From Streptomyces sp. OR43 (GTDB taxonomy: Bacteria; Actinomycetota; Actinomycetes; Streptomycetales; Streptomycetaceae), in the NCBI RefSeq assembly GCF_008042275.1, contig NZ_RDBK01000043.1, positions 2,401,587 to 2,433,923 on the forward strand: a stretch of 32,337 bases of DNA. Reading direction: 5' to 3'. How positions within the stretch are numbered: position 1 is the stretch's first letter; each line of letters starts with the position of its first letter. The translations under genes were made by a program, and so were the position numbers. Of this stretch, positions 16,943-24,623 are shown piece after piece. The notes under the pieces were generated by a model that worked only from the letters and a program-made list of their open reading frames with translations, was not told the origin of the DNA and ran no database searches.

Positions 16943-18735
16943 CAGGTCCGGTCCTCCACGGTTCCGCTCGTGCCGATGTACCAGGTGCGGTGGGCCTGGC
17001 CGGGGTACGGGGGTACGAAGCGGCGCAGCTGGGAGGCCAGGACCTCCGGGGGGACGGGGTGGCTGCGCCGGGTGTTGCGGGCGGTGAGTTCGTCCGCGCC
17101 GATCCAGGCCACGGCGTGGGTGATCAGGGCGTCCCGGCGGTGGGCGACCGCGTGGACCAGGGAGCGCTGGTGCGCGTTGAGCGAGGTGGCGTCCCAGACC
17201 ACCGTCGCGCCGGGGACGAGGGCGGCGTCCAGGCGGTCCAGGCCCTCGCGCAGCACGTCCGCGTTGGCGCTCTGGTCGGCGCGCGATCCGCGGGCCTCGC
17301 GCAGGTCGTCGAGCGAGAGGTACGTGGCGACGCCCGGAAGCCCGCGGCCGAAGGTGCTCTTGCCGCTGCCGGAGGGGCCGACCAGGTGGATGAGGCGCGG
17401 GAAGTCACCGGACCGCCACCGCCACGTCGCGGCGACCGCCTCCGCCGCGGTGCCGATGCGGCCCCGCGCGTACGCCTCGCGGGCCTGCGCCAGGCAGCGG
17501 GCTGCGGCGTCCGGCTCCAGGTCCGCGAAGGACTCCCGCAGCCCGGCCGGTTCCGCCACCTCCGCCGCGTGCAGGGCCGACCACTCCACCTGCTCGCGTG
17601 CCTCGGGGCCGTCCGCCAGTACGCCCGCCAGCGCGTGCAGGACCGGCAGGTCGGCGGCGAGCGCCATCCGGGCCAGGCCCGCGTGGCGCTCGTCGTCCGG
17701 ATAGGGGCGGTGCAGTGCGGGGTACAGGCCGACCAGGTCCGCGGTGCGGCGGGCGAGCGGCATGCCGAGCGGTCCGGCGAGCGCCGGGGCGAGTGCGGCC
17801 CGGCGGGTGCGGTGCAGCAGGGCGGCGAGCACCCCGGCCAGGCGGTCGTCGCCGGTGCGGCCCCGTGCGTCCAGGGCGTCGGCCGTCGCGAGGGCCGCGG
17901 CCGCGTCGCCGGGGGCGATGCCCGTGGCGAGCGCCGCCGGCTGCCCTGTGGTGCCCGCCGCCTCACCCACCCCGGTGCCCGTGCCGACATCGCCGAGCGC
18001 CCCCGGACGCCCCGTGCCGCCCGTCGCTCCGCCCGCCCCGGCGCCGACCGCGACCGCGAGCGCCGCCGGGTCCACCGGGGCGCCCGAGCGCACGGCCCAC
18101 AGGGCGGCGGCCGGGCCCAGGCCGTTCTCCGTCACCGCCGCGTGCATCCAGTGCGTGTCCGTCGTCACGTGGCCCGGCCGCACCCACTTCGCCACGCGCC
18201 GCTTGAACGCCGCGGCCGGGAAGCTCTCGGCGGGGCGGACGACGTAACCCTCCTGGCGTAGCGTGTCCGGCCTCAGTGCGCGCAGCGCCTTCTCGGCCCG
18301 GGTGTCGAACACGCCTCGCCACAGGACCGGCGGGGTCGGGATGCCCAGGTCCCGCAGGAAGTCCACGGTCCGGTCCCAGTCCAGGCAGACCTCCCCGTCC
18401 CAGACGGAGAAGCCGTAGAAGTGGCTCGCCAGGTCCTCGTACGGGATCGAGTGGCGGGCGAACATGTTCTCGCCGCAGATCCGCCACCCCGCCGGGATGC
18501 GCGGGCCGATGCGGCCCTGGAGCGCCTTGACCCAGCCGCGGGAGGGGTGGTGCGCCGAGTCGAGGGAGCGGGCGTGCAGCCCGTCCGCGTACAGCGTGGT
18601 GTTCTCGCCGTCCAGCTTCTCGGTGACGACGACCTCGGAGCCGGTCAGCCCGGCGAGGTCGGCCAGGCGCACATCGTCCGAGGTGACCCCGGGTGACCAG
18701 GGAAGATGCGGCGTCCGTGGATAGTGCGTACGCAT
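16942..18735 (-). CDS. Rnl2-type RNA ligase fused to polynucleotide kinase-like domain
   Basis: The 597-residue protein carries an N-terminal ATP-dependent RNA ligase. Motif I is EKLDGEN with nucleotidyl Lys40; ICGENMFARHS and FYGFSVWD are motif III/IIIa; EGYVV is motif IV; KRRVAKWVRP is motif V. A Gly/Ala/Thr-rich linker and a helical region follow, then a C-terminal P-loop kinase with GPSGSGKST at 453-461 (Lys459), LSLDDLREARG and VVWDATSLNAHQR. Together these predict 5'-end phosphorylation and RNA sealing. The start is the ATG of MRTHYPRTPH; upstream in-frame codons overlap the S10 promoter region. It is translationally coupled to the MJ1316-EEP-nucleotidyltransferase gene. It diverges from the S10 operon across 506 bases. 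Confidence 0.85.
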   Translation of the reverse strand: MRTHYPRTPHLPWSPGVTSDDVRLADLAGLTGSEVVVTEKLDGENTTLYADGLHARSLDSAHHPSRGWVKALQGRIGPRIPAGWRICGENMFARHSIPYEDLASHFYGFSVWDGEVCLDWDRTVDFLRDLGIPTPPVLWRGVFDTRAEKALRALRPDTLRQEGYVVRPAESFPAAAFKRRVAKWVRPGHVTTDTHWMHAAVTENGLGPAAALWAVRSGAPVDPAALAVAVGAGAGGATGGTGRPGALGDVGTGTGVGEAAGTTGQPAALATGIAPGDAAAALATADALDARGRTGDDRLAGVLAALLHRTRRAALAPALAGPLGMPLARRTADLVGLYPALHRPYPDDERHAGLARMALAADLPVLHALAGVLADGPEAREQVEWSALHAAEVAEPAGLRESFADLEPDAAARCLAQAREAYARGRIGTAAEAVAATWRWRSGDFPRLIHLVGPSGSGKSTFGRGLPGVATYLSLDDLREARGSRADQSANADVLREGLDRLDAALVPGATVVWDATSLNAHQRSLVHAVAHRRDALITHAVAWIGADELTARNTRRSHPVPPEVLASQLRRFVPPYPGQAHRTWYIGTSGTVEDRT

Positions 18736-18854
18736 GTTCCGTGCCCCCGGTGAGTCGCCGTCCCGGCCGTTCACACTAGGGGCGGGGCCGTGCGGCACTC
18801 GACCGAATATCGAGGCGGGGAGCACGGGCCGGGTCTCACCGTTCGTGCCCGCGT

Positions 18855-18882
18855 TTGACCACGGCGGCGCGGGGGGTAAGAT
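18855..18882 (+). promoter_or_regulatory. candidate S10 operon promoter
   Basis: TTGACC (18855-18860) and TAAGAT (18877-18882) are separated by 16 bases, a good housekeeping-type match oriented toward rpsJ. It uses the same TTGACC hexamer as the rpsL candidate. Confidence 0.55.
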
Positions 18883-19155
18883 CCTCGGCCCGATTGGCCA
18901 GGCTCATGCGCCGTATGGCACACTGACCAGGTTGCTCGGTTGAGTGTCAATGCTGCGCGCCTCCCGCCGGGAGGACCGGAAGCGAGTCCCACAGTACTCG
19001 TCGGCCCTGTAAGGGCCGGACGTACGGGAATCTTTCGGGAAGCGTATGTGTGGCACCGGCCAGGCGCCCGGTGGGGTTCCTCCCCCGGCAGCGCGGTCTC
19101 AGGCCCGCACCCCCTTGGTTGGGATTTCCTTCGGGAGATTTTCGTAGAGGGGATG

Positions 19156-19180
19156 CGACACGCCCGACCGCGTGGGTCGG
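19156..19180 (+). promoter_or_regulatory. S10 leader copy of the element shared with the str leader
   Basis: This 25-base segment matches 231-255 with one substitution and has the same hairpin, CCGACC (19164-19169) with GGTCGG (19175-19180). It lies 61 bases before rpsJ; the str copy lies 50 bases before rpsL. The downstream competing stem present in the str leader is absent here. Confidence 0.65.
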
Positions 19181-19241
19181 AGGCGGAGTTACCAGAACCT
19201 CGGGTTCCAGAGCGTTACGAGAGACAGGACTACTAGTAGCC

Positions 19242-19550
19242 ATGGCGGGACAGAAGATCCGCATCCGGCTCAAGGCCTACGACCACGAGGTCATCGACTC
19301 CTCGGCGAAGAAGATCGTCGAGACGGTGACCCGCACTGGTGCGTCGGTCGCGGGCCCGGTGCCGCTGCCCACTGAGAAGAACGTGTACTGCGTCATCAAG
19401 TCGCCGCACAAGTACAAGGACTCTCGCGAGCACTTCGAGATGCGCACGCACAAGCGCCTCATCGACATTCTCGACCCCACGCCGAAGACGGTTGACTCGC
19501 TGATGCGCCTCGACCTGCCGGCTGGCGTCGACATCGAGATCAAGCTCTGA
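19242..19550 (+). CDS. rpsJ: 30S ribosomal protein S10
   Basis: S10 is a 30S head protein and also the NusE antitermination factor. The 102-residue product matches the family exactly (MAGQKIRIRLKAYDHEVID, then GPVPLPTEK, the HFEMRTHKR loop and DLPAGVDIEIKL). The ATG at 19242 is set by homology; the nearest ribosome-binding site is a modest AGGA at 19226-19229, partly beside a CTACTAGTAG palindrome that could mask the start. It is the first gene of the S10 operon and is preceded by a long structured leader. Confidence 0.97.
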   Translation: MAGQKIRIRLKAYDHEVIDSSAKKIVETVTRTGASVAGPVPLPTEKNVYCVIKSPHKYKDSREHFEMRTHKRLIDILDPTPKTVDSLMRLDLPAGVDIEIKL

Positions 19551-19564
19551 GGGGACGGGCCGAG

Positions 19565-20209
19565 ATGAGCAAGAACATCAAGGGCGTCCTGGGCGAGAAG
19601 CTCGGTATGACCCAGGTCTGGGACGAGAACAACCGGGTTGTCCCGGTGACCGTCGTCAAGGCCGGTCCGTGCGTCGTGACGCAGGTGCGTACGAACGACA
19701 GCGACGGCTACGAGTCGGTCCAGATCGCCTTCGGCGAGATCGACCCGCGCAAGGTGAACAAGCCCCTCAAGGGTCACTTCGCCAAGGCCGACGTGACCCC
19801 GCGCCGCCACCTGGTGGAGCTCCGCACCCCTGACGCCAGCGAGTACACGCTGGGCCAGGAGATCACCGCCCAGGTGTTCGAGTCCGGCGTCAAGGTTGAC
19901 GTCACGGGCAAGAGCAAGGGCAAGGGCTTCGCCGGTGTCATGAAGCGTCACAACTTCAAGGGCCTCGGCGCCGGTCACGGCGTCCAGCGCAAGCACCGTT
20001 CCCCCGGTTCGATCGGTGGCTGTGCCACCCCTGGGCGTGTCTTCAAGGGCATGCGCATGGCCGGTCGGATGGGTAACGAGCGCGTCACCACCCAGAACCT
20101 GACCATCCACGCGGTTGACGCGGAGAAGGGTCTGCTCCTCATCAAGGGCGCAGTCCCCGGTCCGAACGGCGGCCTCGTCCTGGTCCGTACCGCGGCCAAG
20201 GGGGCTTGA
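19565..20209 (+). CDS. rplC: 50S ribosomal protein L3
   Basis: L3 is an early 23S rRNA-binding assembly protein whose central loop reaches the peptidyl-transferase centre. The 214-residue product is full length, starting MSKNIKGVLGEKLGMTQVW and containing the conserved basic loop GHGVQRKHRSPGSIGG and the CATPGRVFKGMRMAG segment. The start follows GAGGGG. It sits 14 bases after rpsJ. Confidence 0.97.
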   Translation: MSKNIKGVLGEKLGMTQVWDENNRVVPVTVVKAGPCVVTQVRTNDSDGYESVQIAFGEIDPRKVNKPLKGHFAKADVTPRRHLVELRTPDASEYTLGQEITAQVFESGVKVDVTGKSKGKGFAGVMKRHNFKGLGAGHGVQRKHRSPGSIGGCATPGRVFKGMRMAGRMGNERVTTQNLTIHAVDAEKGLLLIKGAVPGPNGGLVLVRTAAKGA

Positions 20210-20213
20210 GGTA

Positions 20214-20864
20214 ATGAGCACCATTGACATCCTTTCGCCGGCAGGCGACAAGGCCGGTACCGTCGAGCTCCCCGCGGAGATCTTCGACGCGAAGACCAGC
20301 GTTCCGCTGATCCACCAGGTCGTTGTCGCACAGCTGGCAGCTGCCCGTCAGGGCACGCACAAGACCAAGCGTCGCGGCGAAGTCCGTGGTGGTGGGCGCA
20401 AGCCTTACCGCCAGAAGGGCACCGGCCGCGCCCGCCAGGGTTCGACCCGCGCACCGCAGTTCGTCGGCGGTGGCGTCGTCCACGGCCCGCAGCCGCGTGA
20501 CTACTCGCAGCGCACCCCCAAGAAGATGAAGGCCGCCGCCCTGCGCGGAGCCCTCTCCGACCGGGCGCGCCACTCCCGCATCCACGTCGTCACCGGCGTG
20601 GTCGAGGGTGCGGTTTCCACCAAGGCCGCGAAGTCGCTGCTCGGCAAGATCTCGGAGCGCAACAACGTGCTCCTGGTCGTCGACCGCAACGACGAGGCCG
20701 CGTGGCTCTCCGCGCGCAACCTGCCCCAGGTGCACATCCTGGACCCGGGCCAGCTGAACACGTACGACGTGATCGTCTCTGACGACGTGGTCTTCACCCA
20801 GGCCGCTTTCGAGTCCTTCGTGTCTGGCCCCCAGACCGCTGAGACCGAAGGGAGCGACGCCTGA
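20214..20864 (+). CDS. rplD: 50S ribosomal protein L4
   Basis: L4 lines the peptide exit tunnel and in E. coli represses the S10 operon. The 216-residue product has the tunnel-loop sequence RGGGRKPYRQKGTGRARQGS and the usual globular C-terminus. The ATG at 20214 lies four bases after rplC; a longer open frame upstream overlaps rplC and is rejected. Its stop overlaps the rplW start by one base. Whether L4 regulates this operon through the leader at 18890-19241 is untested. Confidence 0.96.
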   Translation: MSTIDILSPAGDKAGTVELPAEIFDAKTSVPLIHQVVVAQLAAARQGTHKTKRRGEVRGGGRKPYRQKGTGRARQGSTRAPQFVGGGVVHGPQPRDYSQRTPKKMKAAALRGALSDRARHSRIHVVTGVVEGAVSTKAAKSLLGKISERNNVLLVVDRNDEAAWLSARNLPQVHILDPGQLNTYDVIVSDDVVFTQAAFESFVSGPQTAETEGSDA

Positions 20865-21187
20865 TGAGCGAGGCGACCGTTACCAGCAAGACCTACTCCG
20901 ACCCGCGTGACGTTCTCGTCAAGCCGGTTGTTTCGGAGAAGAGCTACGCGCTGCTCGACGAGAACAAGTACACGTTCATCGTCGCGCCCGGCTCCAACAA
21001 GACCCAGATCAAGCAGGCCGTCGAAGCGGTCTTCTCGGTCAAGGTCACCGGGGTCAACACGATCAACCGTCAGGGTAAGCGCAAGCGCACCAAGACCGGT
21101 TTCGGCAAGCGCGCTGACACCAAGCGCGCCATCGTGACCCTCGCTGAGGGCGACCGAATCGACATCTTCGGCGGCCCGACCTCCTAA
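20864..21187 (+). CDS. rplW: 50S ribosomal protein L23
   Basis: L23 sits at the tunnel exit and docks trigger factor and SRP. The 107-residue product has the family core (DVLVKPVVSEKSYALLDENK, TFIVAPGSNKTQIKQAVE) and the basic arm RQGKRKRTKTGFGKR. The TGATG overlap with rplD indicates coupling. Confidence 0.96.
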   Translation: MSEATVTSKTYSDPRDVLVKPVVSEKSYALLDENKYTFIVAPGSNKTQIKQAVEAVFSVKVTGVNTINRQGKRKRTKTGFGKRADTKRAIVTLAEGDRIDIFGGPTS

Positions 21188-21226
21188 CGGAGGTCGAGTC
21201 GTCCGGAATCGGACGAGGACTGAGAA

Positions 21227-22063
21227 ATGGGTATCCGCAAGTACAAGCCGACGACCCCGGGCCGTCGTGGCTCCAGCGTCGCCGACTTTGTCGAGATCAC
21301 GCGGTCCACGCCGGAGAAGTCGCTGGTCCGCCCCCTGCACAGCAAGGGCGGCCGTAACAACACCGGTCGTGTGACCGTTCGCCACCAGGGTGGTGGCCAC
21401 AAGCGCGCCTACCGCGTGATCGACTTCCGTCGTCACGACAAGGACGGCGTGCCGGCCAAGGTCGCGCACATCGAGTACGACCCGAACCGCACCGCGCGCA
21501 TCGCGCTCCTGCACTACGCGGACGGCGAGAAGCGCTACATCATCGCGCCGCGTGGCCTGGGTCAGGGCGACCGTGTCGAGAACGGCCCGGCCGCCGACAT
21601 CAAGCCCGGCAACAACCTGGCGCTGCGCAACATCCCGGTCGGTACGACCATCCACGCCATCGAGCTGCGGCCCGGCGGCGGCGCGAAGTTCGCCCGTTCC
21701 GCGGGTGCCTCCGTGCAGCTGCTGGCGAAGGAGGGCACCATGGCCCACCTTCGTATGCCGTCGGGTGAGATCCGCCTGGTCGACGCCCGCTGCCGCGCCA
21801 CGATCGGTGAGGTCGGCAACGCCGAGCAGTCGAACATCAACTGGGGCAAGGCCGGCCGCATGCGCTGGAAGGGCGTTCGCCCGTCCGTCCGCGGTGTCGC
21901 GATGAACCCGGTTGACCACCCGCACGGTGGTGGTGAAGGCAAGACCTCCGGTGGACGTCACCCGGTCTCGCCGTGGGGTCAGAAGGAGGGTCGTACTCGC
22001 TCGCCGAAGAAGGCATCGAGCAAGTACATCGTCCGCCGCCGCAAGACGAACAAGAAGCGCTAG
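21227..22063 (+). CDS. rplB: 50S ribosomal protein L2
   Basis: L2 is needed for subunit association and peptidyl-transferase activity. The 278-residue product is full length, starting MGIRKYKPTTPGRRGSSV, with an RNA-binding OB fold followed by an SH3-like domain. The conserved loop with the functional histidine, MNPVDHPHGGGEGK, and the basic tail KYIVRRRKTNKKR are intact. A 39-base gap with GAGGA separates it from rplW. Confidence 0.97.
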   Translation: MGIRKYKPTTPGRRGSSVADFVEITRSTPEKSLVRPLHSKGGRNNTGRVTVRHQGGGHKRAYRVIDFRRHDKDGVPAKVAHIEYDPNRTARIALLHYADGEKRYIIAPRGLGQGDRVENGPAADIKPGNNLALRNIPVGTTIHAIELRPGGGAKFARSAGASVQLLAKEGTMAHLRMPSGEIRLVDARCRATIGEVGNAEQSNINWGKAGRMRWKGVRPSVRGVAMNPVDHPHGGGEGKTSGGRHPVSPWGQKEGRTRSPKKASSKYIVRRRKTNKKR

Positions 22064-22075
22064 GAGCGGGTTTAG

Positions 22076-22357
22076 ATGCCGCGCAGTCTCAAGAAGGGGC
22101 CCTTCGTCGACGGCCACCTCGTCAAGAAGGTGGATGTCCAGAACGAAGCTGGCACCAAGAACGTCATCAAGACCTGGTCCCGTCGCTCGATGATCATCCC
22201 GGCCATGCTGGGTCACACCATCGCGGTGCACAACGGCAAGATCCACGTCCCGGTGTTCGTCACCGAGTCGATGGTCGGCCACAAGCTCGGCGAGTTCTCG
22301 CCGACTCGCACCTTCCGCGGCCACGTCAAGGACGACCGGAAGTCGAAGCGCCGCTAG
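22076..22357 (+). CDS. rpsS: 30S ribosomal protein S19
   Basis: S19 binds with S13 in the 30S head near the A-site finger. The 93-residue product is canonical: MPRSLKKGPFVDGHLVKKV, RRSMIIPAMLGHTIAVHNG and HKLGEFSPTRTFRGH. Its ribosome-binding site TAGGAG overlaps the rplB stop. Confidence 0.97.
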   Translation: MPRSLKKGPFVDGHLVKKVDVQNEAGTKNVIKTWSRRSMIIPAMLGHTIAVHNGKIHVPVFVTESMVGHKLGEFSPTRTFRGHVKDDRKSKRR

Positions 22358-22399
22358 CGCGGGGTGGAAACGACTATGACTCACACCGAAGGGACAACC

Positions 22400-22747
22400 A
22401 TGGAAGCCAGGGCCCAGGCGCGGTACATCCGCGTCACGCCCATGAAGGCCCGCCGAGTGGTGGACCTCATCCGTGGCATGGATGCCACGGAGGCTCAGGC
22501 GGTCCTGCGTTTCGCCCCGCAGGCCGCGAGCGTGCCGGTTGGCAAGGTGCTTGACAGCGCCATCGCCAACGCTGCACACAACTACGACCACCCTGACGCC
22601 TCTTCGCTGGTCATCAGCGAGGCGTACGTGGACGAGGGCCCGACCCTGAAGCGGTTCCGTCCGCGTGCTCAGGGCCGTGCCTACCGGATCCGTAAGCGGA
22701 CCAGCCACATCACCGTGGTCGTCAGCAGCAAGGAAGGAACCCGGTAA
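22400..22747 (+). CDS. rplV: 50S ribosomal protein L22
   Basis: L22 lines the exit tunnel next to L4; its beta hairpin is a macrolide-resistance site. The 115-residue product starts MEARAQARYIRVTPMKARRV and keeps the hairpin tip region (FRPRAQGRAYRIRKRTSHI) without visible insertions. I chose ATG 22400 because GAAGGGAC lies at good spacing and it matches the usual streptomycete start. ATG 22376 or GTG 22364 would add 8 or 12 residues. The stop overlaps rpsC by one base (TAATG). Confidence 0.93.
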   Translation: MEARAQARYIRVTPMKARRVVDLIRGMDATEAQAVLRFAPQAASVPVGKVLDSAIANAAHNYDHPDASSLVISEAYVDEGPTLKRFRPRAQGRAYRIRKRTSHITVVVSSKEGTR

Positions 22748-23583
22748 TGGGCCAGAAGGTAAACCCGCACGGGTTCCGGCTCGGCATTACCACGGACTTC
22801 AAGTCCCGTTGGTACGCCGACAAGCTGTACAAGGACTACGTCAAGGAAGACGTCGCCATTCGTCGCATGATGACGAAGGGCATGGAGCGAGCCGGTATCT
22901 CGAAGGTTGAGATCGAGCGCACCCGCGACCGCGTCCGCGTTGACATCCACACCGCCCGCCCGGGCATCGTCATCGGCCGCCGCGGCGCCGAGGCCGACCG
23001 CATCCGTGGCGAGCTGGAGAAGCTGACCGGCAAGCAGGTCCAGCTGAACATCCTCGAGGTCAAGAACCCCGAGGTGGACGCTCAGCTGGTGGCCCAGGCC
23101 GTCGCCGAGCAGCTCTCCTCCCGCGTCTCCTTCCGTCGCGCCATGCGTAAGAGCATGCAGAGCTCGATGAAGGCCGGCGCCAAGGGCATCAAGATCCAGT
23201 GCGGCGGTCGCCTCGGCGGCGCCGAGATGTCCCGCTCGGAGTTCTACCGCGAGGGCCGCGTGCCCCTGCACACCCTCCGTGCGAACGTCGACTACGGCTT
23301 CTTCGAGGCCAAGACGACCTTCGGCCGTATCGGCGTGAAGGTCTGGATCTACAAGGGCGACGTCAAGAACATCGCCGAGGTCCGCGCCGAGAACGCTGCT
23401 GCCCGTGCGGGCAACCGCCCGGCCCGTGGCGGCGCTGACCGTCCGGCCGGCCGCGGTGGCCGTGGTGGCGAGCGTGGCGGTCGCGGCCGTAAGCCGCAGC
23501 AGTCGGCTCCGGCCGCCGAGGCCCCCAAGGCCGAGGCGTCCGCCGCTGCTCCGGCTGCTGAGAGCACCGGAACGGAGGCCTGA
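22747..23583 (+). CDS. rpsC: 30S ribosomal protein S3
   Basis: S3 forms part of the mRNA entry channel and its helicase. The 278-residue product has the KH domain motif VIGRRGAEADRIRGEL and the C-terminal domain with GRLGGAEMSRSEFYREGRVP. The tail from about residue 220 is a low-complexity RGG- and Ala/Pro-rich extension (NRPARGGADRPAGRGGRGGE) typical of high-GC actinobacterial S3 and probably disordered. It overlaps rplV by one base. Confidence 0.97.
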   Translation: MGQKVNPHGFRLGITTDFKSRWYADKLYKDYVKEDVAIRRMMTKGMERAGISKVEIERTRDRVRVDIHTARPGIVIGRRGAEADRIRGELEKLTGKQVQLNILEVKNPEVDAQLVAQAVAEQLSSRVSFRRAMRKSMQSSMKAGAKGIKIQCGGRLGGAEMSRSEFYREGRVPLHTLRANVDYGFFEAKTTFGRIGVKVWIYKGDVKNIAEVRAENAAARAGNRPARGGADRPAGRGGRGGERGGRGRKPQQSAPAAEAPKAEASAAAPAAESTGTEA

Positions 23584-23588
23584 CCGAA

Positions 23589-24008
23589 ATGCTGATCCCC
23601 CGTAGGGTCAAGCACCGCAAGCAGCACCACCCGAAGCGCAGCGGTATGTCCAAGGGTGGCACGCAGGTTGCGTTCGGCGAGTACGGCATCCAGGCGCTGA
23701 CCCCGGCGTACGTGACGAACCGTCAGATCGAGTCCGCTCGTATCGCGATGACCCGTCACATCAAGCGTGGCGGCAAGGTCTGGATCAACATCTACCCGGA
23801 CCGTCCCCTGACGAAGAAGCCTGCCGAGACCCGCATGGGTTCCGGTAAGGGTTCTCCCGAGTGGTGGATCGCGAACGTCAAGCCGGGCCGGGTGATGTTC
23901 GAGCTGTCCTACCCGAACGAGAAGATTGCTCGTGAGGCGCTCACCCGCGCTGCTCACAAGCTTCCGATGAAGTGCCGGATTGTTCGGCGCGAGGCAGGTG
24001 AGTCGTGA
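23589..24008 (+). CDS. rplP: 50S ribosomal protein L16
   Basis: L16 is required late in 50S assembly and helps position A-site tRNA. The 139-residue product is canonical (MLIPRRVKHRKQHHPKRSGM, ESARIAMTRHIKRGGKVWI, the functional loop RMGSGKGSPEWW). GGAGG at 23574-23578 lies inside the end of rpsC. Confidence 0.97.
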   Translation: MLIPRRVKHRKQHHPKRSGMSKGGTQVAFGEYGIQALTPAYVTNRQIESARIAMTRHIKRGGKVWINIYPDRPLTKKPAETRMGSGKGSPEWWIANVKPGRVMFELSYPNEKIAREALTRAAHKLPMKCRIVRREAGES

Positions 24009-24232
24009 TGTCGGCCGGTACCAAGACGTCCGAGCTGCGCGAGCTGGGCAACGAGGAGCTCCTCAACAAGCTCCGCGAGGCCAAGGAAGAGCTGTTCAAC
24101 CTCCGCTTCCAGGCGGCGACCGGACAGCTCGAGAACCACGGCCGGCTCAAGTCCGTCCGTAAGGACATCGCCCGGATCTACACCCTGATGCGTGAGCGCG
24201 AGCTCGGCATCGAGACGGTGGAGAGCGTCTGA
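24008..24232 (+). CDS. rpmC: 50S ribosomal protein L29
   Basis: L29 is a two-helix protein near the exit tunnel beside L23. The 74-residue product contains ELRELGNEELLNKLREAKEE and the family signature NLRFQAATGQLEN. The ATG at 24008 shares its A with the rplP stop (TGATG); a GTG at 24005 would add one residue. The stop also overlaps rpsQ by one base. Confidence 0.95.
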   Translation: MSAGTKTSELRELGNEELLNKLREAKEELFNLRFQAATGQLENHGRLKSVRKDIARIYTLMRERELGIETVESV

Positions 24233-24516
24233 TGAGCGAGAGCACTGTGACTGAGACGAACACCGACCGCGGTTTCCGCAAGACCCGTGAGGGTCTGGTC
24301 GTCAGCGACAAGATGGACAAGACCGTCGTCGTCGCTGTCGAGGACCGCGTCAAGCACGCGCTGTACGGCAAGGTCATCCGCCGTACGAACAAGCTCAAGG
24401 CTCACGACGAGCAGAACGCCGCCGGCGTCGGCGACCGTGTCCTCCTCATGGAGACCCGGCCGCTGTCCGCCACGAAGCGGTGGCGCATCGTCGAGATCCT
24501 CGAGAAGGCCAAGTAA
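24232..24516 (+). CDS. rpsQ: 30S ribosomal protein S17
   Basis: S17 is an early 16S rRNA-binding protein with an OB fold. The 94-residue product has an N-terminal extension (SESTVTETNTDRGFRKTREG) before the conserved VVSDKMDKTVVVAVED and KHALYGKVIRRTNK segments. It is the last gene of the E. coli-type S10 operon; a 107-base gap with strong hairpins follows. Confidence 0.97.
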   Translation: MSESTVTETNTDRGFRKTREGLVVSDKMDKTVVVAVEDRVKHALYGKVIRRTNKLKAHDEQNAAGVGDRVLLMETRPLSATKRWRIVEILEKAK

Positions 24517-24518
24517 TT

Positions 24519-24595
24519 CCTGAGGGGTTTCCCCTTCAGGCAGGTTCCGCCAGGCTCGGCGGGGGTCCGTTCCGGTAACGGAGCGGCCCCCGCCG
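24519..24595 (+). promoter_or_regulatory. Two hairpins at the S10/spc boundary
   Basis: CCTGAGGGG and CCCCTTCAGG (24519-24540) form one stem around TTT. CGGCGGGGG (24557-24565) pairs with CCCCCGCCG (24587-24595), with an inner CCGTT/AACGG, forming a strong second stem. No T-tract follows, so this may be an attenuator, an mRNA-processing or stability structure, or a partial terminator at the historical boundary between the S10 and spc operons. Confidence 0.65.
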
Positions 24596-24623
24596 GGAAC
24601 CGGCAGACGATCAGGAGATAGAC

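Larger units (their letters stand above)
18736..19241 (+). promoter_or_regulatory. S10 operon promoter region and long structured leader
   Basis: These 506 bases hold no credible gene. Visible elements are a promoter (18855-18882), the palindrome CCTCCCGCCGGGAGG (18960-18974), a stem with loop GTA formed by CGGCCCT/AGGGCCG (19002-19018), the shared CCGACC/GGTCGG element (19156-19180), a small GAACC/GGTTC stem near 19196-19207 and CTACTAGTAG just before the rpsJ start. From the predicted start near 18890 the leader would be about 350 nt, long enough for attenuation or autoregulation. Confidence 0.65.

Noticed and set aside
18894..18919. TTGGCC/TATGGC as a second S10 promoter
   Set aside because: Spacing is only 14 bases, too short for a housekeeping promoter.
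19027..19053. GGGAAT...GTG as a possible SigR promoter in the S10 leader
   Set aside because: The -10 reads GTG rather than GTT and the position is deep in the leader; the TTGACC/TAAGAT pair upstream is a better promoter.
20501..22708. 735-residue minus-strand open frame opposite rplD-rplV
   Set aside because: Mirror frame of several certain ribosomal-protein genes.
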